DNA of 60,174 nt from Bacteroidales bacterium UBA2939 (GTDB lineage Bacteria; Bacteroidota; Bacteroidia; Bacteroidales; P3), in assembly GCA_002349055.1 (NCBI GenBank), contig DECD01000013.1, forward strand, positions 1-60,174, in the 5' to 3' direction. Below are positions 1 to 8,680 of the stretch, in pieces. The position numbers and the translations under genes are program-made. Each line of letters opens with the position of its first letter. The stretch's first letter is position 1. Under the pieces are notes generated by a model. The model had not been told where the DNA came from and did not search any database. It was given only the letters and a program-made list of their open reading frames with translations.

Positions 1-3000
1 TCCATCTCGAAGGTGGTGGCACCCTCGGGGGCGGTCCAGGTGATGACGGCAGAGCTGTCGGTCAGGACACCGTGGTTCACGTTGGTGACAGCCTCGCAAG
101 CGACGGTGGTGAAGCTCTCGGGAGTGCTCCATGCGCTCTTGTTGGTCTCGCTGCACACGGCGCGGACGCTGAAGGTGTAGGTCACACCGCTAACAAGGCC
201 GCTGATGGTGTAGGGGTTGGCCTCCACGGCGACGGTGTCGCTGTAGTTCGTACCATTGATGGCGATCTCCCAAGCGTTCTGACCTTCCTCGCCGGGAGTC
301 CAGCCGAGGGTGGCGCCGTGCAGCGTCACACCGGTGGCGGTGAGGGTGGTGGGAACAACACAGAGGTGCATGTCGGTGGTGATGGTGGCAACAACCCATT
401 CGCTGACGTTGGTCTCACTGCACACGGCGCGGACACCAACCGAGTACAGAGTCTCGGGCATGAGGTCGTTGATGGTGATGAAGGTGTCGGTGATGTTGAT
501 GGTCTGGAGGGCGAGCGAGTCGTTCCAAGCACCCTGGAGGATGGCGACGTCGAAGTTGGCGGCCGCGCGGTTCCAGTTGAAGGTGATGCTGTTCTCGGTG
601 GCCATGACGGTGTCGATGGCAGGAGCCTCGCAGGGAGGAACATAGCCGCTGAGGGTCACATCGTCGAGGTAGACATACCATTTGAAGTCACCAAAATAAT
701 GGAAGGCCACATACTTGGTGCTGTCGGGCACGAGGTAGGTGAACTCGGCCATGGTGGTCGAGAGGGCGACCTCGGCGGGCATCCAGGTGAAGGCTGCGGT
801 GTCGCGGGTGGTCGAGGAGAAGCCGACCCAGAGGTGATCCTCATCGCCATAGCGGGAAGCCCAGAAGCTCAGCTCGAGGTTTTCGCCACTGATTTCAGGC
901 GAGATGAGGTACTGGTTGTAGTCGGAGGAGCTGCTGTAGGAGCTGAAGCGGAAGGAGCCCGAGCCACTGTGGACATTCGTGGTGGAAATCGTCATGGGGT
1001 TGACCTCGGGATCGCCGTCGCCATAGACAGGCAGCCAGCAGGGGTTCATGACCTCGAAGCCCTCGGTGTAGGGGAATTGGTCGATGACATTGCACATGTA
1101 GACATTCACATGGAATGCGGTGGTGTCGGCGCCATACTGGTTGGTGGCGATGAAGGTGATGCTGTCGATGCCGGCGGCATTGTAGATAATCTGCATCGTG
1201 TCGGTGTTGGCGTTGAGGATGGTGGCCTGACCGGCAGCGGCCATGGTGGAGGTCCAGCTGAGGGTCATGGTGGTGGTGTCGCCCTCGGCATAGGTGGCGA
1301 TGTAGGTGTTGGTGTCGCCAGCTATGGAAATGGTGCTGCCAGAGACGAAGTACCTAGGCTCGTTGACATAGCGGATAGCGGCATCGTAGATGTAGACAGT
1401 ACCCGAGGCGCGGCTGGTGTTGCGGACGGCGAAGCGGATGGTCTGTCCGGCATAGGCACCCAGCGGCAGACGACGGAAGTCGAAGATATTGGAGTTGAGG
1501 GTGTCGTTGAGGAGCACATCGGTGAAGGCAGCGATGCTGTCGGAACCGTTGGGCGACACAAGAACCTGGTAGGCAGCCACCGAGCTGGAATAATAGGTCG
1601 CGGGCTGACCGGCCATCTGGAGCACGAGGCGCAGGCTGGCGGTGTCGCTAGCGGGAATCTGGATGGCGGGGCTAATCAGGTAGTCGCTGGTGGGGTTGGA
1701 AACATAGTTGGCAGTGGAAGAGATGTACTCGTAGCCATAGGTGGAACTATTGGACCAGGAGGTGCTGGGAGTGTTGCCGCCGGCGACAACGTCGCTCCAG
1801 CAGACGTGGAGACCGTTGTGGCCGTCGAAGTTGAAGTAGAAGGGCACCGTGTAGGCGTCGCACTCGGTCCAGAAGCTGCCGCCAAGGACGAGGCTGGTGT
1901 CGCCAGCACCGCAAAGGGCGCGGACCTTGATGTTATAGTAGGTCGAGTGGGTGAGGCCGGTGGCGGTGTAGAAGGTGTCGGTGACGGTGACGAGAGGCAT
2001 GTTGCCTACCTGGACGGTCCAGGAGTTCTCGCTGCCAGTGGAAGTCCAGTGGAAGGTGGCAGTGGTGGTGGTGACAGCGTCGACAGTCAAGCCCGTGGGG
2101 GCGGGGCATGTGATCTGCGCCAGGGCGATATTGTCGATGGCAGCAGGAGGATTGTTACCCAGCGAGCCATCGTTGTACCAGTAGAAGGCGATGTTGTAGA
2201 CACCAGGAGCATCGATTTCGATGACGCTACTGGAAGTCTGCCATTCAGTCTCGCCAGAGAAGGTACCCAGCGCACGCCAAGTGGAGGGCCAAGTGGTGGA
2301 ATAGCCGGAGAAGCCCACCATGTTGGTGTCGCCGGCGGGCACCAGGTAGACACGGACATAGTCGTAGCTGAGGCTGTTCTCGCCCAGATTGTGCCAATCG
2401 AAGGAGAGGCCATACTGGCCAGCGTTGGCGAAGTTGAAAGCCTTGTAGGCGAAGGAGTGGCTGGAGGTGGAGATATCATAGGTATTGGTGGCACCACTGT
2501 CGGCACTAATATAGAGGCTGTAGCTGCCAGAGGCGGCGGCGGCGGAGTCGATGTACCAGCCGTTGGGGCCGTTGCTGATGGTCCAGGTGCGGTCGTCGGT
2601 GGCCTCGAAGCCAGTGCTGTAGGGCAGGGCGGCATAGTCGACAGAAACAGGATTGACCACGAGGACGGCGGTGTCGGGACCGTAGGTGTTGGTGCCGATG
2701 AGGGTCAGGGTGTCAACACCGGCGGTGGGATAGAGCATGGAGATGGTGCCGGCGTTGCCGGGGGTCATCGTGGCGGTGCCAGCGGTGGCGCGGGCCGACT
2801 GCCAGTTCCAAGTGAGGCCTTCAGACGCACCTTCGTCGAGACGTGCGGCATAGGTAGTGGCGAGACCAACGACGGGAGCATCGGTACCCACGATGGAAAT
2901 CACGGGGAGGAGAAGCTCTTCGACGGCGATGTCGTCGAGATAGAAGCCATTGTCGTCGCGGGCATAGCGCACGAAGGCGATGTAGACGGTCTGGCCGGCA

Positions 3001-5672
3001 TACTGGCTCAGGCTGATGCTACGCTTTGCATAGTTGCCGTTGTCATCGTCGCGTTCCTCGTCGAGCAGGGTGGTGAAGGTAGTGGTATCTGTGCCCGAAA
3101 CGGTGCTGATCTTCACAGCATAGCGGGGCATGGCTTCCATAAATGCAACACCACTGACATAGTAGGAGAGCGTGGCAGCAGTCATCTCCTCAGGAAGCTC
3201 GAGGGCAGGCGAGACAAGCCAGTTGGTGCCAGTCTCATTGCTGTTATAGTTGCTGTAGAAGCAATTGGAACCTGAATGGGCATTGTAATTATAAACCTGC
3301 CAGTCGTCGCCGTCATAGTTGTTGGCGCTGAAGCTGTTCCAGCAGCTAACGGAGTTGGTTTCAACATCCTCGAGGTAGGGGAAGCTGGTAACGCTGACAC
3401 AGGGAGTGCGGAATTGGCCGGTGACGGCGATACTGGTGTCGTCGCCGCAGACGGTGCGCACAATAATGTCGTAGAGCGTGTTGGGAGAGAGCTCTTCGAT
3501 GGTGTAGCTGTTGGTGGCCACATCGGCATGGCTGTAGGCACCAGTGCTGTCGGCATTGCGCCATTCGACGTAGAAGTTCTCCGAATTCTCGGAAGCCCAC
3601 CAGGTGATGGTCATCGTGGTGCTGTCGGTCGAGACAAGAGAGAGGCTGTCGGGACGGTCGCACTGGGGCAAGAGGTGGAGGCTGATGTCGTCGAGACCCA
3701 GATAGCCTTCCGAGTGGTCGCCATCGAGCCAGTGGAGCAGGATGATGTTGCGGCCGTCGCCCTCATAGTTGGCGAGGCTGACATAGACAGTCTGCTGCTG
3801 CCCGACATTCATCACGGCGAGGGTATCGATGTGCATGGTGTCGGTGTAGGCGACAGAGTCGATAACGCCAACAAGCAGGTTGTGGCAATAAGAACTGTAT
3901 GTATAGAGGGGATATGCCTCGAAGGAGAGCTCGAGGGTGTTCATCTCGATGTCCTCACCCACGGTGGGCAGCACGGCCCACTCGCGACCCCCGTCATAGT
4001 AATAGCTGGCGGTGTAGAAATAGAGGAAGTTGGAGGGAACTCCCATGTACAAAGAGTTATAGACATAGGGGAGATTCGTATTGTAGTTGGCACCCTTGGT
4101 CCAGCAGGGGTTGAATTCGGCGGTTTCGCCAGCCTCCAGACCATCGAAGTTCTCAGTGTAGGGGAGGAGGGTGATGGCATCGCAGTCGGTGTAGGCCGAG
4201 GCGCGGCGGGTCCAGGAGGTGTCGCCCTCATTGTTGCCGCAGACGCTCATCACATAGAAGTCGTACTTCATGCCGGGGGCGAGTTCGGTGATGGTGCCGC
4301 TGGTGGTGGTAAAGTCGGCGAACTGGTAGTTCGAGGCCGGGCCTTCGGGGTCGAAGCCAAAGGGGCCGTACTGGATGGTCCAGGCAGAGCCGACGGGGTC
4401 CTGCCAGCTGAGGGTTGCCCAGTCGGTGCCCACGCTGTCGACAACAAGGCTGTCGGGACGGGCGCAGGTGGGAGCAGGCTCGCAAGTAACGTTGACGCTA
4501 AAGCCTTCGTACTCAGTGCCGCTGTCGGAATGAAACACCAAGGTGATGGCATCGCTGACGAAGGGACCGAAGGACTGGAGAGCGGTAACGCCATCGTCAT
4601 TCCAAAGAAGCTCACCCTCGGTGCCAATACCGTCGTAGATGTACAGGTAGTCCCAAGAGCCCTCGGTGTAAGATGTGCCGGATATTTTCACCACGCTGTT
4701 TTCCTGACCGGGCAGAATGACGAGCGTGGACTGGCAGTAGGCGCTGTAGTTGGCATTGGGGCCGCCGTTGTCATAGATAATGGTGCCGCAGGTGCGGAGA
4801 GTGTCGGAGCCGGTGGTGGCCATGTAATAGATGCCGACGCCGATGGTGACGGGGCCAAGCCATGCGCTGACCTCATCGCCACAATTGGTACGAACATAGG
4901 CTTGGTAGAGACCGGTGGTGAGCCCGGTGATTTCGTAAGAGGTGGAGGTGGCAAGAGCAATGTTGTCCTGAACAGTGTCGGGGGCGAAACCCGAGGGACC
5001 CCAAACGATGTCCCATGCGGAGGCCTGTTCGTCGGACCAAGAGATGGTAGCAATGTCGCCACTGACAACAGCCTGAAGGCCGGCAGGACGCAAGCAGGTG
5101 GGAGGTGCGCCATAAAGGAACTGCACCTTGGGGAGGAAGTCGCGCTGAGAGTCGTAGCAGTAGGAGGCACCGGAGTCGGTGACTCCAAGGAAGAACCAAT
5201 GGTTGTAGCTGGCAGCGACGTGCTGGAGGTCGACCAGCAGGTTGCCGCCATTGTAGACGTAGGGAGCTTCGAACAGTAGGGTCAGAGTACCGGAGGAACA
5301 GTCGAAGTAGCCTTCATAGACCTGGGTCAACGTGGTGGTGTCATCCAGGCCCGTAAGGGTTGTGGCGGAAGTCGTGCCCAGCGAGACCGTCCAGGTACCC
5401 AAACGGTCGGCTGCTGTGAAGGAGCCATTGTCGGCCGACTGGTCGATGTAGAACACCATCTGGGTGATGGCGTTGCCGACCATGGAGGTCAGGCTGTCGG
5501 CCGGATAGATGAGCTGGTTATGCTGGTCTTCATCAGCATAATAGCCATAGAACGGGACGTACTCATGGTTTGCCGTTCCGTCACAAATGGTCAGCGTGCT
5601 GTTCTGTGCACGTGCGCCCAACGGCACCATTAGCGCCGCAAGGAGCAAAAAGCGTAACATTTGTTTGAACAT
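1..5672 (-). CDS. Giant secreted multidomain surface protein (5' part; runs off the window)
   Basis: About 1890 codons are open on the minus strand with no stop before the window edge; I checked the frame at several points (ATG codons at 5672, 995 and 5, and codons at 4505, 2900 and 1595 are all in phase). The protein starts MFKQMLRFLLLAALM and has a Sec signal peptide ending GARAQ. It then alternates Fn3-like modules (for example W-x-PGEEGQNAWEIAING and TGLTTG/SPNTLYDI-type loops) with cleaved-adhesin or choice-of-anchor-J-like jelly rolls (FPYLEDVETNSVSCW, then GFYLDDIAVEE), and contains one CUB-like module near residues 300-395 (YDNGG, WDYLYIYDG). Such proteins in Bacteroidetes are usually type IX secretion substrates with a C-terminal sorting domain, which would lie outside this window. 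Role in adhesion or matrix binding is inferred. A promoter lies at 5855-5882. Confidence 0.85.
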   Translation of the reverse strand, partial: MFKQMLRFLLLAALMVPLGARAQNSTLTICDGTANHEYVPFYGYYADEDQHNQLIYPADSLTSMVGNAITQMVFYIDQSADNGSFTAADRLGTWTVSLGTTSATTLTGLDDTTTLTQVYEGYFDCSSGTLTLLFEAPYVYNGGNLLVDLQHVAASYNHWFFLGVTDSGASYCYDSQRDFLPKVQFLYGAPPTCLRPAGLQAVVSGDIATISWSDEQASAWDIVWGPSGFAPDTVQDNIALATSTSYEITGLTTGLYQAYVRTNCGDEVSAWLGPVTIGVGIYYMATTGSDTLRTCGTIIYDNGGPNANYSAYCQSTLVILPGQENSVVKISGTSYTEGSWDYLYIYDGIGTEGELLWNDDGVTALQSFGPFVSDAITLVFHSDSGTEYEGFSVNVTCEPAPTCARPDSLVVDSVGTDWATLSWQDPVGSAWTIQYGPFGFDPEGPASNYQFADFTTTSGTITELAPGMKYDFYVMSVCGNNEGDTSWTRRASAYTDCDAITLLPYTENFDGLEAGETAEFNPCWTKGANYNTNLPYVYNSLYMGVPSNFLYFYTASYYYDGGREWAVLPTVGEDIEMNTLELSFEAYPLYTYSSYCHNLLVGVIDSVAYTDTMHIDTLAVMNVGQQQTVYVSLANYEGDGRNIILLHWLDGDHSEGYLGLDDISLHLLPQCDRPDSLSLVSTDSTTMTITWWASENSENFYVEWRNADSTGAYSHADVATNSYTIEELSPNTLYDIIVRTVCGDDTSIAVTGQFRTPCVSVTSFPYLEDVETNSVSCWNSFSANNYDGDDWQVYNYNAHSGSNCFYSNYNSNETGTNWLVSPALELPEEMTAATLSYYVSGVAFMEAMPRYAVKISTVSGTDTTTFTTLLDEERDDDNGNYAKRSISLSQYAGQTVYIAFVRYARDDNGFYLDDIAVEELLLPVISIVGTDAPVVGLATTYAARLDEGASEGLTWNWQSARATAGTATMTPGNAGTISMLYPTAGVDTLTLIGTNTYGPDTAVLVVNPVSVDYAALPYSTGFEATDDRTWTISNGPNGWYIDSAAAASGSYSLYISADSGATNTYDISTSSHSFAYKAFNFANAGQYGLSFDWHNLGENSLSYDYVRVYLVPAGDTNMVGFSGYSTTWPSTWRALGTFSGETEWQTSSSVIEIDAPGVYNIAFYWYNDGSLGNNPPAAIDNIALAQITCPAPTGLTVDAVTTTTATFHWTSTGSENSWTVQVGNMPLVTVTDTFYTATGLTHSTYYNIKVRALCGAGDTSLVLGGSFWTECDAYTVPFYFNFDGHNGLHVCWSDVVAGGNTPSTSWSNSSTYGYEYISSTANYVSNPTSDYLISPAIQIPASDTASLRLVLQMAGQPATYYSSSVAAYQVLVSPNGSDSIAAFTDVLLNDTLNSNIFDFRRLPLGAYAGQTIRFAVRNTSRASGTVYIYDAAIRYVNEPRYFVSGSTISIAGDTNTYIATYAEGDTTTMTLSWTSTMAAAGQATILNANTDTMQIIYNAAGIDSITFIATNQYGADTTAFHVNVYMCNVIDQFPYTEGFEVMNPCWLPVYGDGDPEVNPMTISTTNVHSGSGSFRFSSYSSSSDYNQYLISPEISGENLELSFWASRYGDEDHLWVGFSSTTRDTAAFTWMPAEVALSTTMAEFTYLVPDSTKYVAFHYFGDFKWYVYLDDVTLSGYVPPCEAPAIDTVMATENSITFNWNRAAANFDVAILQGAWNDSLALQTINITDTFITINDLMPETLYSVGVRAVCSETNVSEWVVATITTDMHLCVVPTTLTATGVTLHGATLGWTPGEEGQNAWEIAINGTNYSDTVAVEANPYTISGLVSGVTYTFSVRAVCSETNKSAWSTPESFTTVACEAVTNVNHGVLTDSSAVITWTAPEGATTFEM

Positions 5673-5854
5673 GATAAAAAGGTTTTAGTTAATAAAAAGG
5701 ATTTTCACATATATTATTTATTAAAGAACTCTCCCTGGTGCCTCGCGAGGGTGGTTTTTGGTGGGAGGGCAGCAGAAATGGAGGTGATGCGAGATTATGT
5801 AATAGCATGTTTCACACCCCAATACCCACCCTTGACACTTCGGGTTCATTGGTG

Positions 5855-5882
5855 CAAATATACATTTTTTTTTGAAAGCAAA
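5855..5882 (-). promoter_or_regulatory. Bacteroidetes-type promoter of the giant secreted protein
   Basis: On the minus strand TATATTTG (5862 to 5855) matches the -7 consensus TAnnTTTG. A TTTG lies 16 nt upstream (5882 to 5879). The predicted leader is about 175 nt. The 283-base gap 5673-5955 also holds an A/T-rich stretch before thyA, for which I see no convincing -7 element. Confidence 0.6.
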
Positions 5883-5955
5883 AATTTTTTCATAAAAAAA
5901 ATAAATATATGTACCCATGCAACATTTTTACATTTTCGGCGTTACTTGACAAAAT

Positions 5956-6924
5956 ATGAAACAATATCTAGACCTACTGCAACATGTGCTGGACCACGGC
6001 ACCGAACGCCTCGACCGCACGGGTACGGGGACTGTCGGTGTTTTCGGCTACCAGATGCGCTTCGACCTCGGCAAGGGTTTCCCCCTGCTGACGACGAAGA
6101 AGCTGCACCTGCGCTCGATTATCTACGAGCTGCTGTGGTTCCTGCGCGGCGAGACGAATATACAGTACCTGCACGACCACAAGGTGAGCATCTGGGACGA
6201 GTGGGCCGACGAGAACGGCGACCTGGGTCCGGTGTACGGCAGCCAGTGGCGCTCGTGGCCCGACGGCAAGGGCGGCGGCATAGACCAGATTGCCAACGTG
6301 GTGGAGCAGATTAAGGCCAACCCCTACAGCCGCCGCCTGATGGTGACGGCCTGGAACCCCGCCGAGATTGAGGAGATGGCCCTTCCCCCCTGCCACTGTT
6401 TGTTCCAGTTCTATGTTGAGCCGCCACAGGCGGCTCAACAAGGAGTGAAAGGGAGTGAAAAAGGAGTGACAAGGAGTGAAAGGACAAATGTTTCTGTCGA
6501 CAATTTCGATGCATCAAAAGCAGACAACGATACTATTGTCTCTTCACTCCCCTTCACTTCCTCTCACTCCCCTTCACTCCAAGAAGAAGCCCCGAAGGGA
6601 CGCCTCAGCTGCCAGCTCTATCAGCGGAGCGCCGACATCTTCCTCGGCGTGCCGTTCAACATCGCCAGCTACGCCCTGCTGACCATGATGATGGCGCAGG
6701 TGTGCGGGCTGGAACCGGGCGACTTCGTCCACACCTTCGGCGACGCCCATATCTACAAGAACCACCTCGACCAGGTGCGCCTGCAACTCACCCGCGAGCC
6801 GCGGCCCCTGCCCACCATGAAGATAAATCCCGCGGTGAAGGACATCTTCGGCTTCCAGTACGAGGATTTTACCCTCGAGAACTACGACCCGCATCCACAC
6901 ATCCGCGGCGAAGTAAGTGTTTGA
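5956..6924 (+). CDS. thyA: Thymidylate synthase with an in-frame repeat insertion
   Basis: Converts dUMP to dTMP using methylene-tetrahydrofolate. The protein has the family landmarks: N-terminal RTGTGTVGVFGYQMRFDL, the active-site PPCH with the nucleophilic cysteine at residue 146 (the same number as in E. coli ThyA), the QLYQRSADIFLGVPFNIASY block, the DAHIYKNHLDQ stretch, and the C-terminal YDPHPHI. It is 322 residues long instead of about 264. The excess is one block at residues 155-215, between QFYV and GRLSCQLYQ, encoded by a 25-nt perfect palindrome followed by two inverted arrays of GGAGTGAA-type units (6415-6580). In E. coli this position is a short surface hairpin (ADGK), so the enzyme may tolerate it. 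Removing the block restores the normal length. A four-helix-bundle remnant overlaps the stop codon. Confidence 0.93.
   Translation: MKQYLDLLQHVLDHGTERLDRTGTGTVGVFGYQMRFDLGKGFPLLTTKKLHLRSIIYELLWFLRGETNIQYLHDHKVSIWDEWADENGDLGPVYGSQWRSWPDGKGGGIDQIANVVEQIKANPYSRRLMVTAWNPAEIEEMALPPCHCLFQFYVEPPQAAQQGVKGSEKGVTRSERTNVSVDNFDASKADNDTIVSSLPFTSSHSPSLQEEAPKGRLSCQLYQRSADIFLGVPFNIASYALLTMMMAQVCGLEPGDFVHTFGDAHIYKNHLDQVRLQLTREPRPLPTMKINPAVKDIFGFQYEDFTLENYDPHPHIRGEVSV
6415..6580. repeat. In-frame inverted-array element inside thyA
   Basis: The order is: perfect palindrome 6415-6439 (arms GTTGAGCCGCC, 3-nt spacer ACA); left array of four GGAGTG(A)-units 6440-6482; GACAAATGTTTC; about 35 nt of unrelated sequence; TACTATTGTC at 6531-6540; right array of inverted units (TTCACTCC) 6541-6580. 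The 22 nt at 6473-6494 are identical to 8392-8413. The right boundary TACTATTGTC recurs at 8593-8602, and ACTATTGTC at 7082-7090. No cargo gene is present, so this looks like a miniature or solo copy of the four-helix-bundle element seen elsewhere in the window. Confidence 0.85.
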
Positions 6925-7075
6925 TTACTACCATATTCTTGCCAAAGACCTCAACTATATTGACGATAACGAATTCGAGCAGATGAGAATGTCGATTCTG
7001 ATGGCAAGCAAATTCCTAAACGCCTACTGCGAAGGAATAATTAATAATAACGCAATGAAAAACGACGAAATATAA
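6923..7075 (+). pseudogene. 5'-truncated four-helix-bundle (S23/IVS-like) protein remnant
   Basis: Starting inside the thyA stop codon, 50 codons read DYYHILAKDLNYIDDNEF..., ending LNAYCEGIINNNAMKNDEI and TAA. This aligns with the C-terminal two helices of the intact four-helix-bundle protein at 37533-37910 (DYIILARDLEYIS..., SYCNGIINNSGIKD). The first half of the gene and any left array are missing. Seven bases after the stop comes ACTATTGTC and then an array of inverted ATCACTCCCC-type units (7091-7135), which abuts manC. There is no start codon, so it is unlikely to be made. With the array it accounts for the whole 6925-7151 gap. Confidence 0.75.
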
Positions 7076-7081
7076 AGCAAA

Positions 7082-7147
7082 ACTATTGTCCCCATCACTC
7101 CCCCATCACTCCCCCATCACTCCGCTCTCACTCCACAAAGAAAAAGA
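7082..7147. repeat. Right boundary array between four-helix-bundle remnant and manC
   Basis: ACTATTGTC followed by four inverted units (CATCACTCCC type, then TCTCACTCC), then CACAAAGAAAAAG. The last piece matches TCAAAGAAAAAG at 8644-8655, which likewise follows an array and precedes a gene start, so the shared outer boundary extends beyond the array. Confidence 0.7.
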
Positions 7148-7151
7148 AAAA

Positions 7152-8327
7152 ATGGATATCAACGTATCAACGCACACCTGGTGCATAATAATGGCAGGAG
7201 GCTTGGGTAGCCGGTTTTGGCCGGTGAGCAGCATCGACTGCCCGAAGCAGTTTGTCGACGCCATGGGCGTGGGACGCTCGATGCTGCAACTCACCTTCGA
7301 GCGGATGGAGAAACTCTGTCCGCGCGACCACATCGTGGTGGTGACCGGCGAGCAGTATGCCGACCGCGTGCGCGAGCAGGTGCCCAACCTGCGTCCATGG
7401 CAGGTGCTCGGCGAACCGCTGCGCCGCAACACCGCCCCCTGCATCGCCTATGCCGCCGCCGTCATCGCAGAGATGGACCCCGAGGCCACGGTCATCGTGT
7501 CGCCCGCCGACCACGCCATTTTCGGCCTCGACCGCTTCGTGCGCAACCTCTCGCAGGCCATCGACGCCGTGCAGAAGCACGACTGGATTATCACCCTCGG
7601 CGCCCAGCCCGTGAAACCCGACACCAGCTACGGGTACATCCAGTTCAGGGAGCCTGCGGCTCCCGTTGATACGTTGGATGTTGATACGATGATACGTTCT
7701 ACGGGCGAGCAATCCCATCAACCTATCAACGTATCAACGCATCAACGTATCAACAACCTTTACGAGGTGGTGACCTTCACCGAGAAGCCGCCCGTGGAGA
7801 TGGCCCGCCAGATGATTGCCAGCGGCGAGTTCTTCTGGAACACCGGTTTGCTGGTGTGGCGGTTGCCGGTGCTGCGCCAGGCATACGAGAAATTCCTGCC
7901 CGCCATCGCCGACAGCTTCTTCAGCCTGACCCTCAGCACCAGCCAGCAGGTACTGGAACAGGTCTATTCGCAATGCGAGGCCATCTCGGTGGACCGCGGT
8001 ATCATGGAGAAGGCCGACAACGTGCATGTGATGGCCGCCAGCTTCGGCTGGAGCGACGTGGAGACCTGGGACTCGCTCTACGGCGTGTTCCACCACGACA
8101 AGAACGGCAACGCCATAGTGAACGGCCTGGCGGTGACCTACGACACCCGCAACTGCGTGGTGATAGTGCCCGCCGACACCTCGGTGGTGCTCGACGGCCT
8201 GGACGGCTATATCGTGGCCGCCAACGAGGACACCATCATGATATGCCGCCGCAAGAACGAGGACAAAATCTTCAAATACGCCAACGACGTGGAGATGGAA
8301 CAGCTACTGTTTGGAAAAGTGAAATAG
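7152..8327 (+). CDS. manC: Mannose-1-phosphate guanylyltransferase with in-frame repeat insertion
   Basis: Makes GDP-mannose from GTP and mannose-1-phosphate for glycan synthesis. The nucleotide-binding signature MAGGLGSRFWPVS is at residues 15-27. Other family blocks are LGEPLRRNTAPCIAYAA, VSPADHAI, FTEKP, WNTGLLVWR and FGWSDVETWDS. I chose the ATG at 7152; an upstream TTG at 7086 would only add residues encoded by the repeat array. The length of 391 is about 35 above the usual 355. The excess lies at residues 166-202 (7648-7757), where a GGGAGCC/GGCTCCC palindrome is followed by inverted GTTGATACG arrays. The first codons (DINVSTHT) also carry a piece of the same array (ATCAACGTATCAACGCA). 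It sits between repeat-rich spacers and has no obvious partner gene. Confidence 0.9.
   Translation: MDINVSTHTWCIIMAGGLGSRFWPVSSIDCPKQFVDAMGVGRSMLQLTFERMEKLCPRDHIVVVTGEQYADRVREQVPNLRPWQVLGEPLRRNTAPCIAYAAAVIAEMDPEATVIVSPADHAIFGLDRFVRNLSQAIDAVQKHDWIITLGAQPVKPDTSYGYIQFREPAAPVDTLDVDTMIRSTGEQSHQPINVSTHQRINNLYEVVTFTEKPPVEMARQMIASGEFFWNTGLLVWRLPVLRQAYEKFLPAIADSFFSLTLSTSQQVLEQVYSQCEAISVDRGIMEKADNVHVMAASFGWSDVETWDSLYGVFHHDKNGNAIVNGLAVTYDTRNCVVIVPADTSVVLDGLDGYIVAANEDTIMICRRKNEDKIFKYANDVEMEQLLFGKVK
7648..7757. repeat. In-frame inverted-array insertion inside manC
   Basis: Perfect palindrome 7648-7664 (GGGAGCC, TGC, GGCTCCC), then GTTGATACG-type direct units (7665-7696), an 18-nt centre, then inverted units (ATCAACGT/ATCAACGC) to 7757. 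The layout (palindrome, array, centre, inverted array) copies the thyA insertion but with a different unit sequence. It adds about 36 residues without a frameshift. Confidence 0.8.
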
Positions 8328-8328
8328 G

Positions 8329-8655
8329 AGTGACAAGAAGTGAGAAGGGCGAAATATGTAAGGAGTGAAGGGGAGTGAAAAGAAGTGAAATGGAGTGAAA
8401 GGACAAATGTTTCATCGGACAATAAACGTAATATAAAAACAACAAAATAAGAAGATGGATACACGGTTTGGCTTTCAGCGAGTTTTTGAATTCAACACCT
8501 TGTGTGACTCTATTGAACATACAAGCCGAATATTGAATTCCTACTGCGAAGGCGTAGTCAACAATAATGCAATGAAAAACGACCCCATATAATACTATTG
8601 TCACTTCACTCCTTTTCACTTCCCTTCACTCCTTTTCACTCCTCAAAGAAAAAGT
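8329..8655. repeat. Four-helix-bundle element, decayed copy with both inverted arrays
   Basis: This explains most of the 353-base gap 8328-8680. Left array of GGAGTGA/AAGTGA units 8329-8400, then GGACAAATGTTTC (to 8413). The interior carries a 45-codon open frame (8455-8592). AATACTATTGTC (8591-8602) and a right array of inverted CTTCACTCC/TTTTCACTCC units (8603-8643) follow, then TCAAAGAAAAAG. The array arms can pair, giving a long imperfect stem with the gene remnant in the loop. Confidence 0.8.
8455..8592 (+). pseudogene. Internally deleted four-helix-bundle ORF (45 aa)
   Basis: A short open frame starts with ATG at 8455: MDTRFGFQRVFEFNT..., then HTSRILNSYCEGVVNNN and AMKNDPI, stop TAA. 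The C-terminal half aligns with the last helix of the intact protein at 37533 (ETSRLLISYCNGIINNSGIKD). The N-terminal 20 residues have no counterpart there, so most of helices 1-3 has been lost. It lies between the inverted arrays of its element. Whether a peptide is made is unknown. Confidence 0.7.
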
Positions 8656-8680
8656 CAAATAACGAAAACATAATAATATC

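Noticed and set aside
72..5279. Two very long plus-strand open frames (1067 and 667 codons) opposite the giant secreted protein
   Set aside because: Their translations are low-complexity Gly/Val/Asp-rich with no domains. They are the antisense of GC-biased codons in the true minus-strand gene, which has a signal peptide and recognisable modules.
5661..6314. A plus-strand frame covering the spacer before thyA
   Set aside because: It only reads through AT-rich spacer and then out of frame through thyA.
7086..7151. TTG start at 7086 for manC
   Set aside because: The added residues are encoded purely by the repeat array; ATG 7152 gives a family-like N-terminus.
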